A DNA stretch of 64,000 nt from Pseudomonas hamedanensis (GTDB taxonomy: Bacteria > Pseudomonadota > Gammaproteobacteria > Pseudomonadales > Pseudomonadaceae). Below the pieces are notes generated by a model that ran no database searches, was not told where the DNA came from, and saw nothing but the letters and a program-made list of their open reading frames with translations. The stretch spans positions 22,501 through 86,500 of the forward strand of contig NZ_CP077091.1 in assembly GCF_014268595.2 (NCBI RefSeq), given 5' to 3'. Every line of letters begins with the position of its first letter. Within the stretch, counting starts at the first letter, position 1. Both the position numbers and the translations under genes were made by a program. Positions 45,551 to 54,521 of the stretch are shown in pieces.

Positions 45551-45659
45551 GTGATCGTTCCCACGCTCTGCGTGGGAATGCCTCAAGGGACGCTCCGCGT
45601 TCCAATGGGACGCAGAGTGTCCCGGGGTGCATTCCCACGCAGAGCGTGGGAACGATCAC
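45551..45659. repeat. Perfect 31-base inverted repeat with 47-base centre
   Basis: The first 31 bases (gtgatcgttcccacgctctg...) and the last 31 are exact reverse complements. The centre carries further related segments (gggacgctccgcgttcc, gggacgcagagtgtccc). It is a non-coding palindromic repeat distinct from the REP type and followed by one REP. Confidence 0.85.
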
Positions 45660-45665
45660 GTCTCC

Positions 45666-45688
45666 TGTGGGAGCGAGCCTGCTCGCGA
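45666..45688. repeat. Single REP element
   Basis: tgtgggagcgagcctgctcg(cga), without a mirrored partner, 10 bases before the end of the transporter gene. Confidence 0.75.
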
Positions 45689-45698
45689 AAGCATTCTG

Positions 45699-46997
45699 TC
45701 AGGCGCCGCTGGCAACCGACGCTTGCGCCGTGCGCAGTTCATGCCGGTTGCCACGAAACAGCACCAACGTCGCAATCAACCCCAACACCGCCGCGCCACT
45801 GAGCCAGATTCCCGGCGCCGCCTTATTGTCCAGCACATGAATCAGATACGTGCACGCCGCCGGGGTAAACCCGCCAAACGTCGCCGTCGCCAGGCTGTAC
45901 GCCAGAGAGAAACCGGTCGTGCGCACTTCCACCGGCATAATTTCGGTCAGCGCCACCACCATCGCGCCGTTGTACGAGCCATAGAGGAACGACAGCCACA
46001 GTTCGACGATCAGCAAATGGCTGAAGCTAGGATTCGCCACCAGCCACGACAGGGCAGGGTAGGCGGTAAGAATCGCCAGAGTCGTCGCCGCCAGCAGTAA
46101 GGGTTTTCGGCCGATCTTGTCGGACACCGCGCCCATCACCGGCAGCCAGAAGAAGTTCGACAGGCCGATACACACCGTCACCAGCAACGCATCGAGATCT
46201 GACAGGTGCAACTCTGCCTTGCCGAAAGTCGGCGTGTACGCGGTGATCAGGTAGAACGACACCGTGGTCATCACCACCAGCGCCATGCCGGCGATGACGA
46301 TGCCAAAGTTCTGGCCGATCGAACGGACGACTTCGCCGAGGGTGGGGCGGTGGGTACGCGCCTGGAATTCCGGGGTTTCCTCCAGCGAGCGGCGGATGAA
46401 GAAAATCACCGGCACGATCAAGCAGCCAATCAGAAACGGCACGCGCCAGCCCCATTCGCCCATTTGCTCCGGGCTCAGCCAATGGTTGAGGCCGACCCCA
46501 AGCAGGCCGGCGAAGACCACCGCAGCCTGTTGGCTGGCAGACTGCCAACTGACGAAAAAGCCTTTGCGCCCCGGTGTGGAGATTTCTGCCAGATAGACCG
46601 AGACGCCGCCCAGCTCAACGCCGGCTGAGAAGCCTTGCAGCAGTCGTCCGAATAACACCAGCAGCGGCGCGGCGACACCGAGCGTCGCGTAGCCGGGCAC
46701 GCAGGCAATCAGCACTGTGCCGGCGGCCATCATCGCCAAGGTGATGATCAGTCCTTTGCGCCGTCCGTGACGGTCGATATAGGCGCCGAGGAAAATCGCC
46801 CCCAGCGGGCGCATCAGGAAGCCGGCACCAAAGGTGGCCAGCGACAGCATCAGCGAAGCGAAGGCGCTGTCGGTGGGGAAGAAGGTTTTGGCGATGGCCG
46901 TGGCATAGAAGCCGTAGACCATGAAATCGAACATTTCGAGGAAGTTGCCGCTGACAACGCGGAAAATCGCTTTGCCTTTGCCCGGGGTGGAGGACAT
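45699..46997 (-). CDS. MHS-family MFS transporter, citrate/tricarballylate-like
   Basis: Inner-membrane proton symporter of 432 residues with about 12 membrane helices. The start ([29 protein letters not shown]) and the loop motif [13 protein letters not shown] match the metabolite:H+ symporter branch of the MFS, close to citrate and tricarballylate carriers (CitA/TcuC type). The substrate is not proven. There is no tcuAB or citrate-sensing gene beside it. It sits between gap and apbE, and the gap side carries two kinds of palindromic repeat. Confidence 0.85.
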   Translation of the reverse strand: MSSTPGKGKAIFRVVSGNFLEMFDFMVYGFYATAIAKTFFPTDSAFASLMLSLATFGAGFLMRPLGAIFLGAYIDRHGRRKGLIITLAMMAAGTVLIACVPGYATLGVAAPLLVLFGRLLQGFSAGVELGGVSVYLAEISTPGRKGFFVSWQSASQQAAVVFAGLLGVGLNHWLSPEQMGEWGWRVPFLIGCLIVPVIFFIRRSLEETPEFQARTHRPTLGEVVRSIGQNFGIVIAGMALVVMTTVSFYLITAYTPTFGKAELHLSDLDALLVTVCIGLSNFFWLPVMGAVSDKIGRKPLLLAATTLAILTAYPALSWLVANPSFSHLLIVELWLSFLYGSYNGAMVVALTEIMPVEVRTTGFSLAYSLATATFGGFTPAACTYLIHVLDNKAAPGIWLSGAAVLGLIATLVLFRGNRHELRTAQASVASGA

Positions 46998-47073
46998 GGT
47001 CGGTTACTCACTGTTTCAATTTTGTAGAAAGGCATTGCAGCCGTGCGGGAGCGAGCGGGCGCTGTAGTCCATA

Positions 47074-48120
47074 ATGGCCGCCGCGGTTTTGCGGGGAGAT
47101 GAAGAATTGTTAACTGGACGCTGGGTGGGGCTTGTGATGCTGGCGATGCTGTGCGCCAGCTGTGGCAACGGCGATTCCATGGAGAGCATTGGCGGCCCGA
47201 CGATGGGCAGTACCTGGTCGGTCAAGTACGTGCGCCATGCCGGCCTCGCCGATCCTGCGCAAGTGCGCGGCGAAGTGGCGTGCATCCTCGCTGAAGTCGA
47301 TCTACAGATGTCGACCTATCGGAGCGATTCGGCTATCGAGCGCTTCAACGCCTTGCCCGCCAATGACTGTCTGGCCATGCCCGCCTCGGTATTGCAATTG
47401 GTCCGTGTCGGCGAACACCTGTCGGCGCAAAGCGCGGGTGCTTACGACCTGACCGTCGAACCGCTGATCAACCTCTGGGGATTCGGTCCGCAAGGGCGCG
47501 CGGAAAAGATCCCCGACCCGGCGGCGGTAAGTGAGGTCATGCAGCGCGTCGGCTATCAGCACTTGCACATCGACGGCAACCGCTTGTGCAAGGACGCCGC
47601 TGTCGAAGTCGACCTGAACAGCATCGCAGCCGGCTACGCCGCGGACAGCATTGCCGCGAGGCTGGAGGCCATGGGCATCCACGCTTACCTCGTCGAAGCC
47701 ACGGGCGAATTAAAGGCCAAGGGGAAAAAGCTTGATGGCTCGCCCTGGCGCATCGCATTGGAAGAGCCTCGTGACGACCAGCAAGTGGCCGAGCGCATTA
47801 TTAATGTCGACGGCTACGGCGTGTCCACGTCCGGCGATTACCGTAACTATTTTCTGCAGGATGGCCGGCGCTATTCCCACACCGTCGATGCGCGCAGCGG
47901 TGCCCCGGTCCTACACGACCTGGCGTCCGTCACGGTGATTCATCCTTCAGCGCTGATGGCCGATGGACTATCGACGCTGTTGCTGATTCTCGGCCCGGAA
48001 AGGGCGCGGGACTATGCCCAAAAACATGCCATTGCTGCATTCTTTGTCTTGCGTGCCGATACAGGTTTTATCATCCGCACCAGTGAGGCGTTCGATCAGC
48101 TCGCGGGTGCAAAAAATTGA
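47074..48120 (+). CDS. apbE: FAD:protein FMN transferase
   Basis: Attaches FMN covalently to Thr/Ser of periplasmic-side flavoproteins such as NqrB, NqrC and RnfG/D. The 348-residue frame has the ApbE domain: GGPTMGSTWSVKYV, MSTYRSDSAIERFNAL, YDLTVEPLINLWGFGP, DLNSIAAGYAADSIA, YSHTVDARSGAPV, and the metal-binding end region. The start is uncertain (ATG 47074, or TTG 47107 after gggagatgaagaa). A hydrophobic leader ends in an imperfect lipobox (MLCASC), so it may be a lipoprotein. In P. aeruginosa apbE follows nqrA-F; no nqr gene is seen here. Confidence 0.92.
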   Translation: MAAAVLRGDEELLTGRWVGLVMLAMLCASCGNGDSMESIGGPTMGSTWSVKYVRHAGLADPAQVRGEVACILAEVDLQMSTYRSDSAIERFNALPANDCLAMPASVLQLVRVGEHLSAQSAGAYDLTVEPLINLWGFGPQGRAEKIPDPAAVSEVMQRVGYQHLHIDGNRLCKDAAVEVDLNSIAAGYAADSIAARLEAMGIHAYLVEATGELKAKGKKLDGSPWRIALEEPRDDQQVAERIINVDGYGVSTSGDYRNYFLQDGRRYSHTVDARSGAPVLHDLASVTVIHPSALMADGLSTLLLILGPERARDYAQKHAIAAFFVLRADTGFIIRTSEAFDQLAGAKN

Positions 48121-48321
48121 TTGAAGACAAGACGAAAGCTGGCGTTGTAGTGCAGGCAAAAGTAGCCTACGACGCGACCAAGGGTTAATGTGCGCGGCGT
48201 TGACGCTTCTATAGACTGTGTCCGGGTTCTCTACTGGCCCCCAATTGTTCCTTCGCGCCGTTGTTCGGCGTGATTTAGCCGCCGGTGCTGCTGGCACCGC
48301 GGCCTGTTCTGAGGAGTACGC

Positions 48322-49716
48322 ATGGCTGTCTACAACTACGACGTGGTGGTGCTGGGTTCCGGCCCGGCGGGAGAAGGCGCGGCAATGAACGCCGCCAAAG
48401 CAGGGCGCAAGGTCGCGATGGTCGACAGCCGTCGTCAGGTCGGCGGCAACTGCACCCACCTCGGCACCATTCCGTCCAAGGCACTGCGTCACTCGGTGCG
48501 GCAGATCATGCAGTTCAACACCAACCCGATGTTCCGGGCGATCGGCGAGCCGCGCTGGTTCTCCTTCCCGGACGTGTTGAAAAGCGCCGAAAAAGTCATT
48601 TCCAAACAAGTCGCATCGCGCACCGGCTACTACGCCCGTAATCGCGTCGACGTATTCTTCGGCACCGGCAGCTTCGCCGACGAGCAAACCATCGAAGTGG
48701 TCTGCGGCAACGGTGTGGTCGAGAAACTGGTCGCCAAGCACATCATCATTGCCACCGGTTCGCGCCCTTATCGTCCGGCGGACATCGATTTCCATCACCC
48801 GCGTATCTACGATAGCGACACCATCCTCAGCCTCGGCCACACCCCGCGCAAACTGATCGTTTACGGCGCCGGTGTGATCGGCTGTGAATACGCCTCGATC
48901 TTCAGTGGTCTGGGTGTGCTGGTCGAGCTGGTCGACAACCGTGGCCAGTTGCTGAGCTTCCTCGACTCGGAAATCTCCCAAGCGTTGAGCTATCACTTCA
49001 GCAACAACAACATCACCGTGCGCCACAACGAAGACTACGACCGCGTCGAAGGCGTGGACAACGGCGTGATCCTGCACCTCAAGTCGGGCAAGAAGATCAA
49101 GGCCGACGCCTTGCTCTGGTGCAACGGCCGTACCGGCAACACCGATACGCTGGGTCTGGAAAACATTGGCGTCAAGGTCAACAGCCGTGGCCAGATCGAA
49201 GTCGACCAGAACTACCGCACCTGCGTGGAAAATATCTACGGTGCCGGTGACGTGATCGGCTGGCCGAGCCTGGCCAGTGCCGCTCACGACCAGGGCCGTT
49301 CGGCCGCTGGCAGCATCGTTGATAACGGCAGCTGGCGTTTCGTCAATGACGTGCCGACCGGCATCTACACGATTCCGGAGATCAGCTCGATCGGCAAGAA
49401 CGAGCAGGAACTGACTCAGGCCAAAGTGCCTTACGAAGTCGGCAAGGCGTTCTTCAAGAGCATGGCGCGGGCGCAGATTGCCGGCGAGCCGCAAGGCATG
49501 CTGAAGATCCTGTTCCACCGCGAAACCCTGGAAGTGCTCGGTGTGCACTGCTTCGGTTATCAGGCGTCGGAGATCGTCCACATCGGTCAGGCGATCATGA
49601 ACCAGCCGGGCGAACTGAATACGCTGAAATATTTCGTCAACACCACGTTCAACTACCCGACCATGGCCGAAGCCTATCGGGTAGCTGCATACGACGGCCT
49701 CAACCGGCTTTTTTGA
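48322..49716 (+). CDS. sthA: Soluble pyridine nucleotide transhydrogenase
   Basis: FAD flavoprotein that reoxidises NADPH with NAD+ in the cytosol, balancing redox cofactors in Entner-Doudoroff metabolism. The 464-residue protein starts with the FAD motif [21 protein letters not shown], has the second Rossmann motif [36 protein letters not shown], and the dimerisation domain. The disulfide-reductase site is changed to [15 protein letters not shown] (one Cys only), as is characteristic of Sth and unlike lipoamide dehydrogenase. A ctgaggag site precedes the ATG. Confidence 0.96.
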   Translation: MAVYNYDVVVLGSGPAGEGAAMNAAKAGRKVAMVDSRRQVGGNCTHLGTIPSKALRHSVRQIMQFNTNPMFRAIGEPRWFSFPDVLKSAEKVISKQVASRTGYYARNRVDVFFGTGSFADEQTIEVVCGNGVVEKLVAKHIIIATGSRPYRPADIDFHHPRIYDSDTILSLGHTPRKLIVYGAGVIGCEYASIFSGLGVLVELVDNRGQLLSFLDSEISQALSYHFSNNNITVRHNEDYDRVEGVDNGVILHLKSGKKIKADALLWCNGRTGNTDTLGLENIGVKVNSRGQIEVDQNYRTCVENIYGAGDVIGWPSLASAAHDQGRSAAGSIVDNGSWRFVNDVPTGIYTIPEISSIGKNEQELTQAKVPYEVGKAFFKSMARAQIAGEPQGMLKILFHRETLEVLGVHCFGYQASEIVHIGQAIMNQPGELNTLKYFVNTTFNYPTMAEAYRVAAYDGLNRLF

Positions 49717-49719
49717 CGG

Positions 49720-49751
49720 GCTCCGGCCGGTGGCCTGAGCCGGCCGGGGAG
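49720..49751. terminator. GC-rich inverted repeat between convergent sthA and glycerophosphodiesterase
   Basis: Arms ccggccgg at 49723-49730 and 49740-49747, with ctcc/ggag outside. No T-run. Confidence 0.5.
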
Positions 49752-49758
49752 ACCGATT

Positions 49759-50481
49759 TCAGCAATTCTCAAGGGTGGCAGTGGCCAAACCGGGAAAGTC
49801 TGTAATCAGGCTGTCAACGCCGAAGTCGGCGAGTCTGCGCATCAGCGCGGGCTCGTTGACGGTCCACACCGACACATGCAGACCTTGGCGCTGCGCCTTT
49901 TGCAGGCGTTCCGGCGTACACAGTGTCCAGTTCAACGCGAGAATCTCACAGCCATAGCTGGCCGCCACTTTCAGCGGATCGAGCCAGGCGTATTCGGCCA
50001 CCAGGCCACGGGATACGTCCGGAACCAGGTCCACTGCCGCTTTCAACACTTCCCGCGAACTCGAGGTGATCGTCACCTTGTCGAGCAAGCCATGGCGCTG
50101 AGCCATTTCCCGAATCGCCAGCACGGTGGTTGCGGCGCGCGTGCGTGAAGCGCTTTTGACTTCAAGCTGCCAGTGCTCGAAATCACATTGTTCGAACAGC
50201 TCTTCCAGCGTGGGAATCGGGCAGGGCTTGATCCAGCCCGGGCCACCCTTGCGCGCGTCGTAGGTCACCAGCTCGGCAGCGGTGTGCTCGACAACTTTGC
50301 CGCGACGGTCGGTGGTGCGCTTGAGCGTAGGGTCATGGATGACCATCAGCTCGCCGTCCTTGGACAGGTGCAGATCCAGTTCGCAACGGCGCACGCCGTG
50401 CTTGAGACATTCCTGAAAACTGCTCAGGGTATTTTCCGGTGCTTCGCCCTTGGCGCCGCGGTGGCCGTAAATGAGGGTCAC
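49759..50481 (-). CDS. Glycerophosphodiester phosphodiesterase (cytoplasmic, GlpQ/UgpQ type)
   Basis: Hydrolyses glycerophosphodiesters to glycerol-3-phosphate and an alcohol. The 240-residue single-domain protein has the whole GDPD signature: YGHRGAKGEAPENTLSSF (catalytic His and Glu), CELDLHLSKDGELMVIHDPTLKRTT (metal ligands and second catalytic His), and LEVKS. No signal peptide, so it is the cytoplasmic UgpQ-like form. It starts with GTG at 50481 behind aaggaag. The PilZ gene lies 14 bases upstream, so the two are probably co-transcribed. Confidence 0.92.
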   Translation of the reverse strand: MTLIYGHRGAKGEAPENTLSSFQECLKHGVRRCELDLHLSKDGELMVIHDPTLKRTTDRRGKVVEHTAAELVTYDARKGGPGWIKPCPIPTLEELFEQCDFEHWQLEVKSASRTRAATTVLAIREMAQRHGLLDKVTITSSSREVLKAAVDLVPDVSRGLVAEYAWLDPLKVAASYGCEILALNWTLCTPERLQKAQRQGLHVSVWTVNEPALMRRLADFGVDSLITDFPGLATATLENC

Positions 50482-50495
50482 GGTGCTTCCTTAAG

Positions 50496-51077
50496 TTAGA
50501 TGCCAGATTCGTTCTGTTCGCGAGCCAGACGTCGTTCCTGCGCCTGCTTCTGCAAGATGTAGCGGGCGAGCAACTGGCGCTGGGCATCGGTCAGGTGTTC
50601 GAACTCGGTGCCGACGTCATAGCCATCGCCCTTGCGGTCGCAGTGGGTGACGCGGGCGCGCAGCAGCAGGCCCAGTGCCTGTGGCATCAACACCAGCTTG
50701 ACCGACAGGTGTGCCCCGGTGGCAATCGCTGTCGGGTACTGAAAGTCGATCCCGCCTTCGGAGATGATCACCGGTTGTGGCTCGCCGATGTGGCCGAGCA
50801 CGGTCAGGGCGACCACCTGGCTGAGCAGGTCGATGCGTTTGTTCTGGGATTTGAGGAACGCGGCGATTGCCCGGTCGCGCTCGCTGATCTGGCGCAACAG
50901 GTGCTGCGACTCGAATTCGCTCAGGTGCAGTTCGCTGAGCAGGTTGAAGAGTGGGGAAGCATCCTGCAACACTTCCTCGCCTGCGGCTTCGGGAGCGGAC
51001 AGGGGCCGAATTTCCAGTGCGATCGTGTCCTCGATACGGTAGTATTCGCGGCGATCTTCTTCATCTAATGTCGACAT
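50496..51077 (-). CDS. PilZ-domain protein (predicted c-di-GMP effector)
   Basis: A 193-residue protein. The N-terminal motif RREYYRIED carries the Arg residues that contact c-di-GMP in PilZ proteins. A helical middle (about 40-90: LLSELHLSEFESQHLLRQISERDRAIAAFLKSQ) is unusual for a bare PilZ. The second half carries the beta-barrel with IISEGGIDFQYPTAIATGAHLSVKL, matching the SxxG part of the second PilZ motif. Binding is therefore likely but not shown. It is cotranscribed with the glycerophosphodiesterase and divergent from lolC. Confidence 0.82.
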   Translation of the reverse strand: MSTLDEEDRREYYRIEDTIALEIRPLSAPEAAGEEVLQDASPLFNLLSELHLSEFESQHLLRQISERDRAIAAFLKSQNKRIDLLSQVVALTVLGHIGEPQPVIISEGGIDFQYPTAIATGAHLSVKLVLMPQALGLLLRARVTHCDRKGDGYDVGTEFEHLTDAQRQLLARYILQKQAQERRLAREQNESGI

Positions 51078-51171
51078 GGCGAACCCATGGTAGCGGCGGT
51101 GGTCTGAGTGTAAAGCTGGTTATCGACCCCCGCCACAAGGACGTTCCTTTTCCCTCCGAACAAGCCCCGAC

Positions 51172-52422
51172 ATGTTCAGACCTCTCTTCGTATTTATCGG
51201 CACGCGTTATACCCGTGCAAAGCGTCGCAATCATTTTGTGTCATTCATTTCCCTGACTTCGATGATCGGGCTCGCCCTTGGCGTGGTCGTGATGATTGTC
51301 GTGCTGTCGGTGATGAACGGCTTCGATCATGAGATGCGCACCCGCGTGCTGGGCATGGTGCCCCACGCGACCCTTGAGACTGGCGAACCGATCAATGATT
51401 GGCAGAGCCTCGCCGCCAAGGTCAAACAAAACCGGCAAGTGACGGCGGTGGCGCCGTTCACCCAGATGCAGGGCCTGCTGACCAACAACGGTCAGGTCTC
51501 CAAGGTGTTGCTCAATGCCATCGACCCTGCGCTGGAGCGCAATGTGTCGATCATCGACAACTTCATGAAGCAGGGCAAACTCGACGACCTGACGCCGGGC
51601 AGCTTCGGCATCGTCATCGGCGACAAGGCTGCGACCAAGCTGGGTGTCGGCATCGGTGACAAGGTCACCTTCGTCGCGCCGGAGGTCAGCGTGACCCCCG
51701 CCGGGATGTTCCCGCGCATGAAGCGCTTTACCGTGGTCGGGATTTTCCATGTCGGCGCCGGTGAACTCGACGGCTATCTCGGTGTGACCAACCTGCAGGA
51801 CCTGGCGAAGATGCACCGCTGGAAGCCGGATCAGGTGCAGGGCCTGCGCCTGAAGTTCGACGACCTGTTCCAGGCCCCACGTGAGGCGTGGAACATCGCC
51901 CAGCAGCTCGGCGAAGACCGCTACTACGCCCGCGACTGGACTCGCACCCACGGCAATCTTTATCAGGCGATCCGCATGGAAAAAGCCATGATCGGCCTGC
52001 TGTTGCTGCTGATCGTTGCGGTGGCGGCGTTCAATATCATTTCCACCCTGGTAATGGTGGTGAACGACAAGAAGGGCGACATCGCCATTCTGCGCACACT
52101 GGGCGCGACGCCGGGCACGATCATGCGTACGTTCATGGTGCAAGGTACGGTGATCGGTGTGGTCGGCACAGCCATTGGCGCGGTGGTCGGCATTTTTGCC
52201 GCGCTTAACGTCAGCGCGGCCATCTCGGCCCTGGAAGGGTTGATCGGCCACAAATTCCTTAATGCTGACGTGTATTTCATTGATTATCTTCCGTCGCAGG
52301 TGCAGAGCCAGGATGTCGTCATGGTTTGCGCCGCCGCGTTGGTCCTGAGTTTCCTCGCCACCCTGTATCCCGCCTGGCGTGCCGCGCGCACCCAGCCGGC
52401 GGAGGCGTTACGTTATGAGTGA
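51172..52422 (+). CDS. lolC: Lipoprotein-releasing system permease LolC
   Basis: Inner-membrane subunit of LolCDE, which extracts outer-membrane lipoproteins and hands them to LolA. The 416-residue protein has a first helix after [20 protein letters not shown], a large periplasmic domain (about 45-265), and three C-terminal helices with the FtsX-type segment [20 protein letters not shown], which couples to the ATPase. It overlaps lolD by the stop/start arrangement gttatgagtga. It is a close paralog of lolE, 750 bases downstream. Confidence 0.93.
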   Translation: MFRPLFVFIGTRYTRAKRRNHFVSFISLTSMIGLALGVVVMIVVLSVMNGFDHEMRTRVLGMVPHATLETGEPINDWQSLAAKVKQNRQVTAVAPFTQMQGLLTNNGQVSKVLLNAIDPALERNVSIIDNFMKQGKLDDLTPGSFGIVIGDKAATKLGVGIGDKVTFVAPEVSVTPAGMFPRMKRFTVVGIFHVGAGELDGYLGVTNLQDLAKMHRWKPDQVQGLRLKFDDLFQAPREAWNIAQQLGEDRYYARDWTRTHGNLYQAIRMEKAMIGLLLLLIVAVAAFNIISTLVMVVNDKKGDIAILRTLGATPGTIMRTFMVQGTVIGVVGTAIGAVVGIFAALNVSAAISALEGLIGHKFLNADVYFIDYLPSQVQSQDVVMVCAAALVLSFLATLYPAWRAARTQPAEALRYE

Positions 52423-53113
52423 GTCGGGCATGAGTGAACAAGCAATTCTGAGCTGCCGCAACCTGGGCAAATCCTACGAGGAAGGCCCGGAGTCGGTAGA
52501 AGTGCTGGCCGGTCTGCAACTGGAGTTGCACCCGGGCGAGCGTGTGGCGATCGTCGGCAAGTCGGGTTCGGGCAAAAGTACCTTGCTCAACCTGCTTGGC
52601 GGCCTCGATACGCCGAGCAAGGGCAGCGTCTGGCTCGACGGTGAAGAGCTGTCGGCGCTGAGCGAGAAGAAGCGTGGCCTGCTGCGCAATCGTGCCTTGG
52701 GCTTCGTCTATCAGTTTCACCACTTGCTGCCGGAATTCACCGCGCTGGAAAACGTCTGCATGCCGCTGCTGATCGGCAAAACGGCAATTCCCGAAGCACG
52801 TCAGCGTGCCACGGCATTGCTGGAGCGTGTCGGTCTCGGCCATCGCCTCGAACACAAACCTTCGGAGCTGTCCGGCGGCGAACGCCAGCGTGTGGCCATT
52901 GCCCGCGCGCTGGTGAACAATCCGGGCCTGGTGATGCTCGACGAGCCGACCGGCAACCTCGACCTGCACACCGCTGAAGGCATCCAGGATTTGATGCTGG
53001 AGTTGAGCACCTCAATGCGCACGGCGTTCCTGGTGGTCACGCATGACATGAACCTGGCTCGCCAGATGGACCGCGTCCTGCAATTGCAGGAAGGTTGCCT
53101 GACCCCCATCTGA
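52415..53113 (+). CDS. lolD: Lipoprotein-releasing system ATPase LolD
   Basis: ATPase of LolCDE. Walker [11 protein letters not shown]-loop [21 protein letters not shown] with the LolD-typical sequence, signature [15 protein letters not shown], Walker [13 protein letters not shown] and the switch His in [11 protein letters not shown]. From ATG 52415 it has 232 residues and overlaps lolC by 8 bases; ATG 52430 (227 residues, the length I recall for relatives) is equally possible. ggagg at 52401 favours the first. Confidence 0.94.
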   Translation: MSESGMSEQAILSCRNLGKSYEEGPESVEVLAGLQLELHPGERVAIVGKSGSGKSTLLNLLGGLDTPSKGSVWLDGEELSALSEKKRGLLRNRALGFVYQFHHLLPEFTALENVCMPLLIGKTAIPEARQRATALLERVGLGHRLEHKPSELSGGERQRVAIARALVNNPGLVMLDEPTGNLDLHTAEGIQDLMLELSTSMRTAFLVVTHDMNLARQMDRVLQLQEGCLTPI

Positions 53114-53126
53114 CTGGCTGAAACCA

Positions 53127-53158
53127 GGCGCCCGTAATGGCGCCGGGTCTTTTATTTT
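53127..53158 (+). terminator. Terminator-like hairpin between lolD and lolE
   Basis: ggcgcc-cgtaat-ggcgcc followed by gggtcttttattttta. Located 13 bases after lolD and about 20 before the lolE start. Confidence 0.55.
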
Positions 53159-53176
53159 TATACGGTGCCCCAGCGA

Positions 53177-54421
53177 ATGTTCAGACCGTTATCGATCTTT
53201 ATCGGCACGCGCTATACCCGCGCCAAGCGCCGCAATCGCTTTGTTTCGTTCATTTCGATGACCTCGATGATCGGCCTCGCCCTCGGCGTGCTGGCGATGA
53301 TCGTGGTGTTGTCGGTGATGAACGGCTTTCAGCGCGAAATGAGCTCGCGCATCCTCGGCATGGTGCCGCACGCGACCATCGTCGGCGTCAAGCCGATCGA
53401 TGACTGGCAGCCGGTGGCCGCCGCCGCGATGAAAAACCCGGAAGTCACCGCCGCTGTGCCGTTCACCGAAATGGAAGGCATGCTTTCCTATAAGGGCGCG
53501 ATGCAGCCGATCCAGATCAGCGGTGTCGATCCGGCGCAGGAAGGCAAGGTCTCGATCGTTGCTCAGCACATCGTCCAGGGCCGTCTCGATGCCCTCAAAC
53601 CGGGGGAGTTTGGCGTGGTGATCGGTGAGATCACGGCGCGGCGTTTTCGTCTGAATGTCGGCGACAAGATCACCTTGATCGTCCCGGAAGTCAGCACCGC
53701 GCCGGGCGGTATAACTCCGCGCATGCAGCGGCTGAATGTGGTGGGTGTGTTCAAGGTCGGCGCCGAGCTGGACGGCTCGATGGGCCTGATCCACGTGGCC
53801 GATGCCGCGACCATGCAGCATTGGCAACCGAATCAGGTGCAGAGCGTGCGGCTGGCGGTCAAGGATCTGTACGCGGCACCCAAGGTGTCGTCCGACATTG
53901 CCAGCGGTCTCGGTGCCGACTTCAAGGCTGACGACTGGACCCACACCCAGGGCAGCCTGTTCAGTGCGATGAAGATGGAAAAGACCATGATCGGCCTGCT
54001 GTTGCTGATGATCGTCGCAGTGGCGGCGTTCAACATCATCGCGACGCTGATCATGGTGGTGAACGACAAAGGCGCAGACATCGCGATCCTGCGCACCATT
54101 GGCGCCACGCCACGGCAGATCATGGCGATCTTCATGGTGCAAGGCACGGTGATCGGCATTGTCGGCACGATCATTGGCGGTGTGTTGGGCGTGATTGCAG
54201 CGCTCAATGTCAGTGAATTGGTCGGCTGGGTCGAGCGCGTGACCGGGCAGCATATCTTCAGTTCGGATGTGTATTTCGTCAGCAATCTGCCGTCGGAACT
54301 GCAGGGTGGCGATGTGCTGTTGATTTGCTCGGCTGGCTTTATTCTCAGCTTTCTGGCAACGGTGTACCCGGCGTGGCGGGCGGCGAAGATTGAGCCGGCG
54401 CATGCGTTGAGATATTCGTAA
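53177..54421 (+). CDS. lolE: Lipoprotein-releasing system permease LolE (second LolC/E paralog)
   Basis: Second permease of the LolCDE complex, 414 residues. It opens with [20 protein letters not shown], nearly identical to LolC, has the same periplasmic domain, and ends with helices around MVVNDKGADIAILRTIGATP. Pairing with LolC is expected: the two permeases form a heterodimer in E. coli. The ATG at 53177 aligns with the lolC start; the frame opens with GTG at 53165. The ribosome-binding site is poor, so coupling to upstream translation is possible. Confidence 0.92.
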   Translation: MFRPLSIFIGTRYTRAKRRNRFVSFISMTSMIGLALGVLAMIVVLSVMNGFQREMSSRILGMVPHATIVGVKPIDDWQPVAAAAMKNPEVTAAVPFTEMEGMLSYKGAMQPIQISGVDPAQEGKVSIVAQHIVQGRLDALKPGEFGVVIGEITARRFRLNVGDKITLIVPEVSTAPGGITPRMQRLNVVGVFKVGAELDGSMGLIHVADAATMQHWQPNQVQSVRLAVKDLYAAPKVSSDIASGLGADFKADDWTHTQGSLFSAMKMEKTMIGLLLLMIVAVAAFNIIATLIMVVNDKGADIAILRTIGATPRQIMAIFMVQGTVIGIVGTIIGGVLGVIAALNVSELVGWVERVTGQHIFSSDVYFVSNLPSELQGGDVLLICSAGFILSFLATVYPAWRAAKIEPAHALRYS

Positions 54422-54436
54422 ACTTCAGAACCGCTA

Positions 54437-54501
54437 TCGCGAGCAGGCTCACTCCTACAATTGGAATGCGTTCCCCCCTGTAGGAGCGAGCCTGCTCGCG
54501 A
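54437..54501. repeat. REP element pair (inverted)
   Basis: Copies at 54437-54459 and 54479-54501, between convergent lolE and copS; short spacing like the helicase REP pair, with the shared linker ggaatgcgttccc. Confidence 0.85.
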
Positions 54502-54521
54502 AGGGGCCGGACCTGCTGGCC

